33,758 nucleotides of DNA from Lachnospiraceae bacterium (GTDB lineage Bacteria > Bacillota > Clostridia > Lachnospirales > Lachnospiraceae): positions 1 to 33,758 of the forward strand of contig JAFLTG010000027.1 in assembly GCA_022510545.1 (NCBI GenBank), given 5' to 3'. This document shows, piece after piece, positions 7,537-15,420 of the stretch (within the stretch, counting starts at the first letter, position 1; every line of letters starts with the position of its first letter). The translations under genes and the position numbers were made by a program. The notes under the pieces are model-generated. The model was not told the origin of the DNA, did no database searches, and was given only the letters and a program-made list of their open reading frames with translations.

Positions 7537-7617
7537 ATGGGAGATGTTGCTAAAACGGTGGTAATCGGTGTGCTTACGATTGTGATTGCTATACTAAAAA
7601 AGGATGCTGATAATTAG
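7537..7617 (+). CDS. 26-residue membrane micropeptide
   Basis: A 26-codon gene with a strong AGGAGGTGGG ribosome site at 7521-7530. The peptide is an N-terminal cap MGDVAK, a 14-residue hydrophobic run (TVVIGVLTIVIAIL) able to enter a membrane, and a charged KKDADN tail. It sits between two perfect hairpins (7476-7508 and 7633-7655). Size, hydrophobic core and charged tail resemble type I toxin peptides and small membrane regulators, but no antisense RNA gene is obvious. It is too short to assign to a family. The ribosome site and clean membrane pattern are why I think it is expressed. Confidence 0.6.
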   Translation: MGDVAKTVVIGVLTIVIAILKKDADN

Positions 7618-7632
7618 GAATAAATGCAATAA

Positions 7633-7655
7633 GGGAACACAGGGTTTGTGTTCCC
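7633..7655. terminator. Perfect hairpin between converging genes
   Basis: GGGAACACA (7633-7641) pairs with TGTGTTCCC (7647-7655) around a 5-base loop. It lies between the end of the micropeptide gene and the end of the reverse-strand gene at 7682. On the reverse strand it is followed by TTATT, so it may stop transcripts from both sides. Confidence 0.6.
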
Positions 7656-7681
7656 GCTATTAATGAGAGTTGGATTAAAAA

Positions 7682-9545
7682 TTATTCTTTATATATATTA
7701 TTGCGGAGGGCTTGTAAGACTTCATTAACAGTATCCTGCATATCGAGAATATAATCGGTAAAAGATTGTTTGTTGATATCTTTTCTTAAATTATCAGTGC
7801 GTTCAGGTAATTTAAGAGCTTTTTCTTCATCAATATTAATGCCGATGAAAGCATACCTATTGTCAGAACGTGAATGCCTTGGTTTTTTATATTGGCATGG
7901 CAACAATTTCCGCATTTCTTTTGTAAAACATATTTTTGTTAGAGGGTTATTGCCATAAATAATTTTATAGTAGTTTACATAAAAGTCATACAGATCATCT
8001 GCATAATAGGTATGGTCGGCTTCAAATTTTAAACAATCATTTATGAAAGTTTCAATGATGTTTTCAGCTTCTATATGACTATTATTATTGGTTTTGTATT
8101 TAAAGTTACTATCATAAAGTAGTTTTAAACCATAGATGCTTAAAGAGCTTATTAAATCTTTTCGTTTTTTTAATTCATAGTTTGGTGCATATGGAGTATG
8201 AACAGGCTTAAATGCAAAGAGCTTAGTTTGGAAATTAGCCTGCAACCACCTAAGCTGATCAGGATTATCGACAAAGCATACGACAGGAAGATTATTTAGT
8301 AAAGTATGGTTAAGACCATAATTATCTTTTACAGTAATTTCCTTGCGCTGGATTAACTTTTTTATAGTTTTTATTTGTGCCTCTGATTCATTAAATTTAG
8401 AAGGATGTACAGGTATATATGTTGGAAAATTATAGTTTTGATGAATCAATTCTAATATGTTTTTCGTTTTAATTATGTCTTTTAGTTGATAATCTGACTC
8501 GGTTGAACCAGTAAAAAGTATGTTTTCAAGCCAATAGCGAATTGCTTTTGCCTGTTTTTGTGGCGCATAAACAATATATAACGAAATAGGAGAACAGTTT
8601 TTGCTTGGTAATGTGTAATATATATTTTTGTAATAATTCGTTGTTATAAGAGAAAAAAGAATAGCAAAATTGTCCAAATTTTGTTTAATTCCTCCGGTAA
8701 TATCATATAGGATATCAAACCAGCTTTGCGAACATGAAATTTGAGTATATTTATCTAAATTGATTAATGTCAAATTGGTCATATATTCATTGTTATTTTT
8801 CTCATATTTGATTTTTCCATCGTTAAAGTAAGCATAGAAACTACTTCCTTTAGAATAAAAGTTAAAGGAGTAATTACTGCTGCAACATGGGGCTGATGTA
8901 TGAAAAAATGAATTGTCCATTATTTTAGGAAGAGCTTTTAATAAAGGAATGAATTTTTTAGGATGATTACAATGCCTCAGTAACATTTTTGTTACATTAG
9001 TGCTAAACCCGCTATCTTTAAAATAAGGATCATTAAAGAATATCTCTTTATTAATATAGTGGAATGGCAAAGTTGAACTAAAAAAAAATTGCATGAAGTT
9101 GAGGATAATCATTGAGATTTCTATAAACATTGGAAATATAGCCGTTGTATGGTTTGGGTATGGATTCATAGCACTTAAGATAAGAGTAATATAAACGGTA
9201 TAGTTTATTAAAATAGGTATTGTCAAAGTTTATTTTGATATTATCGGCATTTAATGATGAAAGATACGTGAAAAATTCTTTTGATGTAGAAAATTTCAAT
9301 GAACCATCTTTTAATACTATAAAACTATTTTGCACTGTGGTGAACATATTGGCGTTAAACAAATAATAGTTAATGGATTCTAAGTAGCTTTTATATTCCA
9401 AAGGGGTATGTTGCATGTGTTCAATAAGTTTGCTAGTAGATTTTTGATATGATTTAATGTATCTTTCAAATGAAATTATTGATGCAGCGTTGGTAGATTT
9501 ATTCTTTTTATAGTCATTAAATTCCTTATTAATATTATTCTTCAT
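7682..9545 (-). CDS. Large AT-rich gene split in two frames at a run of nine T
   Basis: I do not recognise the product. Two overlapping reverse-strand frames make one gene. The first runs from the ATG at 9545 (AGAGG upstream) and stops at 9078-9080 after ...PQLHAIFF. The second continues in another frame to 7682, with no ribosome site for a separate start. They meet at nine T (bases 9088-9080). Removing one T joins them into a single frame of 620 residues (HAIFF-SSTLPFHYINKE). The protein is rich in Asn, Tyr, Phe and Lys, with CSQSWFDILYDITGG, LYIVYAPQKQAKAIRYWLENIL and VVCFVDNPDQLRWLQANF as the more distinctive stretches; no intact Walker or nuclease motif is visible. It may be a replication or helicase-like element protein, a weak guess. 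It may be a broken gene, or expressed by slippage. Confidence 0.6.
9080..9088 (-). other. T9 slippage tract
   Basis: Nine consecutive T on the coding strand at the exact point where the two frames of the 7682-9545 gene must join. Runs of this length are prone to polymerase slippage, giving either phase-variable mutation or a mixed mRNA population. A run of eight T would restore the frame. Confidence 0.6.
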
Positions 9546-9783
9546 AACAGCCTCTATACGTGTTCTAAAAATGTGTGGTGTTCCAGAAATATTAAAAATA
9601 ATATATAATATTCTCTTTTAAAAGTCAATACAAAATTTTATATATGTAATACAAATAGATTCTAATGTTAGCTGTGTTTAGCCTGAAATTCAGCTGAAGT
9701 TAAGAATGTACATCAACAGTAACTTCTACAAAAACACAATTGTAGGAGCATATATTGATATGAACCTGATTATGGAGGTTGCT

Positions 9784-9966
9784 GTGAGGAAACATATTGT
9801 TAAGTGTAAAATTGAAGGGCAAACAGATCGAATTAGTAATAATATTAAAAAGGAATTTAATGAAGCTTATGTGGAAAAAATCAGAAACATATTGAAAAGT
9901 TCGACTCTTTCCAAATCGGAAAAGCTATATTTAATTGGTAAATTGCAGGAAAAATTAAAAAATTAA
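9784..9966 (+). CDS. Small Lys/Glu-rich protein, about 60 residues
   Basis: An open frame runs from 9706 but has no ribosome site there. A GGAGG at 9774-9778 points to a GTG start at 9784, giving a 60-residue charged helical protein (RKHIVKCKIEG ... SKSEKLYLIGKLQEKLKN). I do not recognise it. It lies just upstream of the mobC-like gene and may belong to the mobilization unit as a small accessory protein. The stretch 9546-9705 to its left is AT-rich and probably holds the promoters of this unit and of the divergent 7682-9545 gene. Confidence 0.45.
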   Translation: MRKHIVKCKIEGQTDRISNNIKKEFNEAYVEKIRNILKSSTLSKSEKLYLIGKLQEKLKN

Positions 9967-10057
9967 TACGACTTCCACAACATAGTACAGGCAAATGTAA
10001 TACGAAAGCGTTTTCCTGCTAAATAGTATTCGAAAATATTGATGGAGGTATGTAATT
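9967..10057 (+). other. Candidate transfer origin
   Basis: The gap before the mobC-like gene contains a GAAA-GCGT-TTTC inverted repeat followed directly by CCTGC, and further out AATAC faces GTATT. MOBP-type relaxases commonly nick at sequences resembling ATCCTGC next to an inverted repeat, and transfer origins commonly lie upstream of the mobC/relaxase genes. The call is inferred from position and a short string. Confidence 0.35.
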
Positions 10058-10330
10058 ATGAAAGAGGAAATGATAACCCTAAGATTAACGAGTGTGGAAA
10101 AGCAAACTATATTAAGTCAAGCAAATTTGTTAAATATATCTGCGAGTCAATATATAAGGCAAATATTAAATAGTTACAATTTTCCCCACAATAGTATATG
10201 TGGAAATGTTTCAAAGACTACACAAAATATTTGCAATCTACTAACAGAGATTCAGAAATTGAAATTAGTTCATCCCGAGATTGATTTTTATGAGATAGAG
10301 AGGAGGGCAAGTGAGTTATGCCAGTGGTAA
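10058..10330 (+). CDS. MobC-like relaxosome accessory protein
   Basis: A 90-residue protein with an N-terminal ribbon-helix-helix-like segment (MITLRLTSVEKQTILSQANL followed by ISASQYIRQIL) and a helical C-terminal half, matching the MobC/relaxosome accessory pattern. Such proteins bind the transfer origin and help the relaxase to open it. TGGAGG precedes the start. The last 13 bases overlap the relaxase gene, so translation of the two is probably coupled. Confidence 0.8.
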   Translation: MKEEMITLRLTSVEKQTILSQANLLNISASQYIRQILNSYNFPHNSICGNVSKTTQNICNLLTEIQKLKLVHPEIDFYEIERRASELCQW

Positions 10331-10818
10331 TAATAAAAAACGAAGGTTACAAACGAAAAGAGGATTTGTTCAATCTCATATGTTATATTGCAGAAGGTTC
10401 AGAGGTCGTATCTGGTTATGGAATCACCCTTGATAGTATTGATAGCGTTATCAGGGAGTTTGAGTACGTGAAGAGGCAGTGGAATAAAGCAGAAGAGGGG
10501 AGGCGTCAGGCGCGACACTTTATTGTTAGTTTTGAAAAGGATGAATTTCCCTTAAATACAATTATTGAAATAGCGTGGCGAATCGGTGCACTATATGGTT
10601 ATCGGTTCCAGGTATTTTACGGAATACATACGGAAACTGAACATACTCATATACATTTCGCGTTAAATACGGTTAGTTTCATGGATGGAAAGATGATTTC
10701 GGAAGGTCCTCCCGATTTGGAAATTCTAAAGAACAATATAATGGCAATTTTAAAATTATATAAAAACGAATATAGAGGTGGGAAATATGTTAATCGCAAT
10801 CTACAGCCGAAAGTCTAA
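10318..10818 (+). CDS. Very short MOBP-type relaxase
   Basis: A 166-residue relaxase (PF03432-type). Motif I with the candidate nicking Tyr is in LICYIAEG near residue 22; the Ser-containing block is RRQARHFIVSFEKDE; motif III, the metal-binding His cluster, is ETEHTHIHFALNTVSF near residues 107-122. The fold ends soon after, whereas most relaxases go on for several hundred residues with helicase, primase or unknown C-terminal domains. By family it nicks the transfer origin and pilots the strand into a recipient through a secretion system supplied by another element. AGGAGGG precedes the ATG. The gene overlaps mobC by 13 bases and the recombinase gene by 32 bases. Confidence 0.85.
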   Translation: MPVVIIKNEGYKRKEDLFNLICYIAEGSEVVSGYGITLDSIDSVIREFEYVKRQWNKAEEGRRQARHFIVSFEKDEFPLNTIIEIAWRIGALYGYRFQVFYGIHTETEHTHIHFALNTVSFMDGKMISEGPPDLEILKNNIMAILKLYKNEYRGGKYVNRNLQPKV

Positions 10819-12604
10819 GTGGACTGGAAAAGGGGATAGTGTTGAGAACCAGCTTATTATGTGTAGAGAATACATAAACACTTTCGTCGAAGGCGGCAAA
10901 GATGCAGAAATTATTGAGTATGAAGACGAGGGTTTTTCCGGCAAAAATACCAAAAGACCACAATTTCAAAAAATGATGAATGATATGCAGAGCAAACATT
11001 ATGATTATTTAGTCTGCTACAAACTGGATAGGTTAGGAAGAAACCTTGCTGATCTTGCTACACTTATGGAGCAATTGGAGCGTAAAGAAACATCATTCAT
11101 CAGCATTAAAGAAAAATTCGATACAACTACGCCAATCGGCAAAGCCATGCTGTATTTTTCTGGGGTATTAGCGCAGATGGAAAGAGAACAGATAGCAGAG
11201 CGTGTACGTGACAACATGGTTATGCTGGCAAGAAACGGTCGCTGGCTAGGAGGCAATACCCCGTTGGGATTTGAGTCTCAAAAACTTGAAAAGGAAACAG
11301 CCACAGCAAAAAAGAAAACTTTTTACTGCCTAGTGCAAAACCCAGAAGAAATAAGGCTTGTGAGCTTTATCTTCAAATATTTTTTGGAACACCGTTCGCT
11401 TACTAAGGTGATGCGTTATCTATTGACTAATGGGATTAAAACCAGAGCTGGTAATGACTTTGGTATAATGACGATAAGAGACATTTTGACCAATCCGGTA
11501 TACTGTAAGGCTGATAAAGAAGCTTATCATTATTTCTATGACTTGGGCTGTCAGGTATGTATAGATGAAGAAGAACTGGATAACGAGACCGGGCTTATGA
11601 GCTATGCCAAAACCTCATCCAGCCATTATAAAAACCAAGCAGTAGCCCACGATTCATGGATAATATCAAAAGGTAGGCATAAGGGAATTGTAAGCGGTAA
11701 AGATTTTGTCCGTATACAGCAACTACTTGAGGAGAATAAAGACAAAGGTGCGTGTTTTCGCCGAGGCAGAAATAATGTTGCGTTACTATCAGGGATTCTT
11801 TACTGCACTTGTGGCAATTTGATGCGCCCTAAGAATTATCCCGAATCCAGAGTAAACGAAAAGGGAGAACGTACATTTGCCTATCTGTGTCCTTACAAAG
11901 AAAATACTCATGGTCAAAACTGTCAGAATAAGAATGTACATGGAAATACCTTAGACGAAGCCGTTTGCAATGAGATTGTTAAGCTTGCAAGTCCTGACGA
12001 AGGAGCAATACCGTTGTTGGAAGAGTTAAAGAAGCAGATAGAGGCATCAGATGATGAGGTTGTATCAGAAAAGCAGATTCTGATTCAAGAAAGAGACAAG
12101 AAAAAAGAAGAAATCAGAAAGTTGGTGAACTCCATGAAGCAGATGGGAGATAACAGCATTTCAATCGAATATGTCGAAAAGGAAATCAGTAAACTTGATA
12201 AAGAATGCAAAGAGCTGGATAAAAAAATTAAATCCGCAGAAGATGACAGCTTCGGTAAAACGGAAGTAACTAATCAATTAGAAGAAATGGCTGAAAAATT
12301 ATCCGACTTTCAAAAATTATTTCCAACTTTCAGTTTAGAAGAAAAGCGAGAATTTGTAAGGTCAATCGTAGAAAAAGTTGTTTGGGATGGTGAACTTGCC
12401 CACATACATATACACAGCCCGGTGCGTGATCCGCACCGGGCTTTCCTGTCGCACATGATGGAGAGGATAATCCTGACATCGTTGCCAAAGTTTCCAAATT
12501 TTAACCATCGCATTGCCACAACCACTTGGCCCCACGATTGCCAGAAATTCTCCTTCTTTCACCTGAAAACTCATACCGGAAATAGCAGGAGTCTCCCCTT
12601 TTAA
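10787..12604 (+). CDS. Large serine recombinase (integrase) with host-derived C-terminus
   Basis: A 605-residue large serine recombinase. The N-terminal resolvase domain has IYSRKS (catalytic Ser at residue 10), DEGFSGKNTKRPQF and YKLDRLGRNL. A recombinase domain follows (RWLGGNTPLGFE ... TIRDILTNPVYC), then a zinc ribbon (LYCTCGNLMRP ... LCPYKENTHGQNC) and a coiled coil near residues 430-500. It would integrate and excise the element at the junction just downstream. The ATG at 10787 has AGAGGTGG upstream; an earlier in-frame GTG (10778) is less likely. The frame passes through a strong hairpin at 12417 and through the junction into host DNA, so about the last 27 residues are host-derived and would differ in the excised circle. 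Confidence 0.92.
   Translation: MLIAIYSRKSKWTGKGDSVENQLIMCREYINTFVEGGKDAEIIEYEDEGFSGKNTKRPQFQKMMNDMQSKHYDYLVCYKLDRLGRNLADLATLMEQLERKETSFISIKEKFDTTTPIGKAMLYFSGVLAQMEREQIAERVRDNMVMLARNGRWLGGNTPLGFESQKLEKETATAKKKTFYCLVQNPEEIRLVSFIFKYFLEHRSLTKVMRYLLTNGIKTRAGNDFGIMTIRDILTNPVYCKADKEAYHYFYDLGCQVCIDEEELDNETGLMSYAKTSSSHYKNQAVAHDSWIISKGRHKGIVSGKDFVRIQQLLEENKDKGACFRRGRNNVALLSGILYCTCGNLMRPKNYPESRVNEKGERTFAYLCPYKENTHGQNCQNKNVHGNTLDEAVCNEIVKLASPDEGAIPLLEELKKQIEASDDEVVSEKQILIQERDKKKEEIRKLVNSMKQMGDNSISIEYVEKEISKLDKECKELDKKIKSAEDDSFGKTEVTNQLEEMAEKLSDFQKLFPTFSLEEKREFVRSIVEKVVWDGELAHIHIHSPVRDPHRAFLSHMMERIILTSLPKFPNFNHRIATTTWPHDCQKFSFFHLKTHTGNSRSLPF
12417..12441 (+). terminator. GC-rich hairpin inside the recombinase reading frame
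   Basis: GCCCGGTGCG (12417-12426) pairs perfectly with CGCACCGGGC (12432-12441) around a 5-base loop and is followed by only three T. It is inside the open frame of the recombinase, about 160 bases before the stop. It looks like a terminator at the end of the element. Confidence 0.6.
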
Positions 12605-12652
12605 ATTATGATAGGAGTAGTAAATGTTTTCCAAGGTTAAAATAGGCTGCAT
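12512..12652 (-). pseudogene. 5' part of a NitT/TauT-type ABC transporter ATPase, interrupted by the element
   Basis: The first 47 codons of an ABC ATPase are intact: a typical start (ILTLENIYYSYHN), then VKEGEFLAIVGPSGCG, which is the Walker A motif cut just before its Lys-Ser-Thr. The wording matches the nitrate/sulfonate/taurine-type subfamily (SsuB/TauB-like). AGGAGTG precedes the ATG. The frame then continues about 50 codons into the element as unrelated sequence and stops near 12362. Without Walker A lysine, signature motif or Walker B the product cannot bind ATP normally. The importer is presumably inactive while the element is in place and restored on precise excision. The other half is outside the window. 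Confidence 0.88.
12513..12523. other. Attachment site core at the right junction
   Basis: The host ABC ATPase frame, read on the reverse strand, is normal through the Gly-Cys-Gly of its Walker A motif and then diverges at the next codon, where Lys-Ser-Thr is expected. The shared core must therefore lie in or next to TTGCCACAACC (12513-12523). The exact crossover dinucleotide cannot be fixed without the left junction or the empty site. Confidence 0.65.
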
Positions 12653-12750
12653 TTTGTTATCACTCCTTTATTTATATGATATTTTATGAAAGATTTGTAA
12701 AATTGTGTTTATTTATTGCAGGTATATTAGTATAAATATAGCGGTTTTGA

Positions 12751-12779
12751 TTGAAATTATAAGAAAATTATGGTATCAT
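12751..12779 (+). promoter_or_regulatory. Promoter of argH
   Basis: TTGAAA at 12751-12756, a 17-base spacer and TATCAT at 12774-12779, with TGG just before the -10 box (an extended -10). It lies 34 bases before the argH start, which has GGAGG at 12800-12804. Confidence 0.6.
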
Positions 12780-12813
12780 CAAATTTAGATTTAATAATCG
12801 GAGGTTTTTTGCC

Positions 12814-14220
12814 ATGGCACAGCTTTGGGGAGGACGATTCACCAAGGAAACGGACAAGCTTGTATACAATTTTAATGCTTCGATTGATTTTGATAAGAAG
12901 TTCTATAAACAGGATATAGAGGGCAGTATTGCTCACGTTGTGATGCTGGAAAAACAGGGCATACTGACCAATGAAGAAAAGGACAAGATTGTAAAGGGAT
13001 TAACCGGTATCAGACAGGACATAGAGAACGGTAAACTTGAGATTACCGAAGAATATGAGGATATTCACAGCTTTGTGGAAGCCAATCTTATAGAACGTAT
13101 AGGTGAGGCAGGCAAGAAACTGCATACCGGCAGGAGCCGTAACGACCAGGTTGCACTGGATATGAAACTCTATACCCGTTCGGAACTGATAGAGGTTGAC
13201 GGACTTATAAAAGAACTGCTTGGAACTCTGCTTGGAATTATGGAAGATAATATTGATACTTATATGCCGGGCTTTACCCATTTGCAGAAGGCGCAGCCGA
13301 TTACTCTGGCACATCACATAGGCGCATACTTTGAGATGTTCAAAAGGGACAGGCTAAGGCTTAAAGACATATATCAGCGTATGAATTACTCTCCGCTTGG
13401 AGCCGGAGCATTGGCAGGAACCACATATCCGCTTGACAGATATTATACGGCATCACTGCTTGGATTCGAGGGACCTACACTTAACAGCATGGATTCTGTT
13501 TCGGACAGGGATTATGTAATAGAATTTTTGTCCGCGATGTCAATAATAATGATGCACCTTAGCAGATTCTGCGAAGAGATTATTCTATGGAATTCCAATG
13601 AATACAGATTCGTGGAAATCGACGATTCATATGCAACGGGAAGCAGCATTATGCCGCAGAAGAAAAATCCCGATATTGCGGAACTGATTCGTGGTAAAAC
13701 AGGAAGGGTGTACGGCGCATTGGTATCTATGCTTACGACCATGAAAGGCATTCCGCTTGCTTATAATAAGGATATGCAGGAGGATAAAGAACTGACGTTC
13801 GATGCCATGGATACGGTAAAAGGCTGTCTTGCCCTTTTTAACGGTATGATAAGCACTATGAAATTCAATAAGCCCATTATGGAAAAGAGTGCAATGGCAG
13901 GATTTACAAATGCCACCGATGCTGCCGATTATCTGGTGGGAAAAGGTGTTGCATTCAGGGATGCGCATGAAATCATTGGCAGACTCGTACTGTACTGCAT
14001 AGATAAAAATTGCAGTATCGATGAACTGACAATCGATGAATTGGAAACCATAAGCGAAGTTTTTGAGCAGGATCTTTTTGATAAAATAAGTTTAAAGACC
14101 TGTGTCGAGAAACGTCTGACCGTAGGAGCGCCGGGACCGGAGGCTATGCGGAAGGTAATTATTCTGGAAAAAGAATATCTTGAAAATGATAAGATAGATG
14201 TTATAACTTATCCAAAATAA
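12814..14220 (+). CDS. argH: Argininosuccinate lyase
   Basis: Splits argininosuccinate into arginine and fumarate, the last step of arginine synthesis, as a cytosolic homotetramer. The 468-residue length is normal. The fumarase/lyase superfamily signature GSSIMPQKKNP is at residues 276-286 and carries the catalytic Ser loop; HTGRSRNDQ is at 104-112 and FTHLQKAQP at 154-162. The start is set by GGAGG and by the conserved opening (LWGGRF). It lies immediately right of the interrupted ABC gene and has its own promoter. No argG or other arginine gene is next to it here. Confidence 0.97.
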   Translation: MAQLWGGRFTKETDKLVYNFNASIDFDKKFYKQDIEGSIAHVVMLEKQGILTNEEKDKIVKGLTGIRQDIENGKLEITEEYEDIHSFVEANLIERIGEAGKKLHTGRSRNDQVALDMKLYTRSELIEVDGLIKELLGTLLGIMEDNIDTYMPGFTHLQKAQPITLAHHIGAYFEMFKRDRLRLKDIYQRMNYSPLGAGALAGTTYPLDRYYTASLLGFEGPTLNSMDSVSDRDYVIEFLSAMSIIMMHLSRFCEEIILWNSNEYRFVEIDDSYATGSSIMPQKKNPDIAELIRGKTGRVYGALVSMLTTMKGIPLAYNKDMQEDKELTFDAMDTVKGCLALFNGMISTMKFNKPIMEKSAMAGFTNATDAADYLVGKGVAFRDAHEIIGRLVLYCIDKNCSIDELTIDELETISEVFEQDLFDKISLKTCVEKRLTVGAPGPEAMRKVIILEKEYLENDKIDVITYPK

Positions 14221-14237
14221 AAACGTAACAACGTTTT
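14220..14237 (+). terminator. Weak hairpin after argH
   Basis: AAAACGT pairs with ACGTTTT around a 4-base loop directly at the argH stop codon, with T residues at the end of the second arm. It is AT-rich and may be only a partial terminator. Confidence 0.4.
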
Positions 14238-14299
14238 AAAATTAACGAAATAATCTTGGTAATATTTATAACTTGATCTTAAATGGAGGTACAATATAA

Positions 14300-15397
14300 A
14301 TGAGCGAAAAATTAAAAGTAGGAATCTTAGGCGGAACGGGAATGGTAGGACAGAGATTTATCTCTCTTCTGGAAAATCATCCCTGGTTTGAAGTTACAAC
14401 AATTGCAGCGAGCGAGAGGTCTGCCGGTAAAACTTATGAAGAGGCTGTAGGCGGAAGGTGGAAGATGACAACTCCTATGCCGGAGGCTGTTAAGAATATA
14501 GTAGTAATGAATGTCAATGAAGTGGAAAAAGTTGCAGCAGAAGTTGATTTCGTATTTTCTGCAGTCGATATGACCAAGGATGAAATTAAAAAAATAGAAG
14601 AAGAGTATGCTAAAACCGAAACTCCGGTAGTTTCAAACAACAGTGCACACAGATGGACACCTGATGTACCTATGGTCATACCGGAAATTAACCCTGAGCA
14701 TTTTGATGTAATAGAATCTCAGAAAAAGAGACTTGGAACAACAAGAGGTTTTATCGCCGTAAAGCCCAACTGCTCAATCCAGAGTTATGCGCCTGTGCTT
14801 ACTGCATGGAAAGAGTTTGAACCATACGAAGTGGTAGCAACTACGTATCAGGCAATTTCCGGGGCAGGAAAGACCTTTAAGGACTGGCCGGAGATGGTTG
14901 AGAATGTAATCCCGTATATCGGAGGAGAAGAGGAAAAGAGCGAAAAAGAGCCTCTCAGGATATGGGGCAAAATAGAAAACGGAGAAATAGTTCCGGCGGC
15001 TTCACCTGTCATTACCTGCCAGTGTATCCGTGTACCGGTTTTGAACGGACATACTGCTGCGGTATTTGTTAAATTCAGGAAACAGCCTACCAAAGAACAG
15101 CTTGTTGAAAAATTACGTCAGTTTAAGGGACTTCCACAGGAACTTGAGCTTCCGAGTGCGCCGAAACAGTTTATACAGTATATGGAAGAGGATAACCGTC
15201 CTCAGGTCAAGCTGGATGTTGACTTTGAAAATGGTATGGGGGTAAGTGTAGGACGGATAAGAGAAGACAGCGTATATGACTGGAAATTTATCGGTCTTTC
15301 GCACAATACTGTACGTGGTGCCGCTGGCGGTGCAGTCTTGTGTGCCGAAACACTAAAAGCTAAGGGTTACATTACAAAGAAATATAAGGTATTTTAA
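14300..15397 (+). CDS. asd: Aspartate-semialdehyde dehydrogenase
   Basis: Reduces aspartyl phosphate to aspartate semialdehyde with NADPH, the branch point to lysine, diaminopimelate, threonine and methionine. Residues 11-17 are the dinucleotide-binding GGTGMVG; the catalytic Cys is at 158 in KPNCSIQ and the active-site His at about 251 in LNGHTAAVF. At 365 residues with this motif set it belongs to the longer archaeal/fungal-type branch that many Firmicutes carry. The start has TGGAGG upstream. It follows argH by about 80 bases; no dapA or lysC lies nearby. The next gene begins 23 bases later and may share part of its transcript. Confidence 0.95.
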   Translation: MSEKLKVGILGGTGMVGQRFISLLENHPWFEVTTIAASERSAGKTYEEAVGGRWKMTTPMPEAVKNIVVMNVNEVEKVAAEVDFVFSAVDMTKDEIKKIEEEYAKTETPVVSNNSAHRWTPDVPMVIPEINPEHFDVIESQKKRLGTTRGFIAVKPNCSIQSYAPVLTAWKEFEPYEVVATTYQAISGAGKTFKDWPEMVENVIPYIGGEEEKSEKEPLRIWGKIENGEIVPAASPVITCQCIRVPVLNGHTAAVFVKFRKQPTKEQLVEKLRQFKGLPQELELPSAPKQFIQYMEEDNRPQVKLDVDFENGMGVSVGRIREDSVYDWKFIGLSHNTVRGAAGGAVLCAETLKAKGYITKKYKVF

Positions 15398-15420
15398 AAT
15401 ATACTTATGGGGGAAAATGT

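Larger units (their letters stand above)
1..12523. mobile_element. Right-hand part of an integrative/mobilizable element
   Basis: The stretch carries element-type genes (transposase start, YqaJ exonuclease, Rad52-like annealing protein, DUF932, MobC-like protein, relaxase, large serine recombinase) and ends inside the Walker A codons of a host ABC ATPase gene. The recombinase is the last gene before that junction, as is usual for serine-recombinase elements. The missing 3' half of the ATPase gene is not found anywhere to the left, so the left end lies outside the window or was lost. Base composition is patchy: the DUF932-YqaJ-Rad52 block resembles the host in composition, while the cargo genes and the reverse-strand gene at 7682-9545 are much more AT-rich, suggesting a composite origin. 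No type IV secretion genes are visible here, so conjugative autonomy cannot be judged. Confidence 0.75.

Noticed and set aside
9078-9226. Separate start (hydrophobic N-terminus) for the second half of the split reverse gene
   Set aside because: The hydrophobic stretch is the antiphase reading of the first half, with no ribosome site; the two halves join cleanly at the T9 run.
9969-9985. CCACAAC string similar to the attachment core, as a possible second att site
   Set aside because: Only about eight of ten bases match, it is not next to an interrupted gene, and it lies in the mobilization unit; chance is likely.
12362-12511. Continuation of the ABC ATPase frame into the element
   Set aside because: After the Walker A break the residues are unrelated to ABC proteins; it is chance open frame read from element DNA.
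1-12512. CRISPR array or tRNA gene as integration target
   Set aside because: No evenly spaced repeats and no cloverleaf-type sequence were seen; the junction is in a protein gene.
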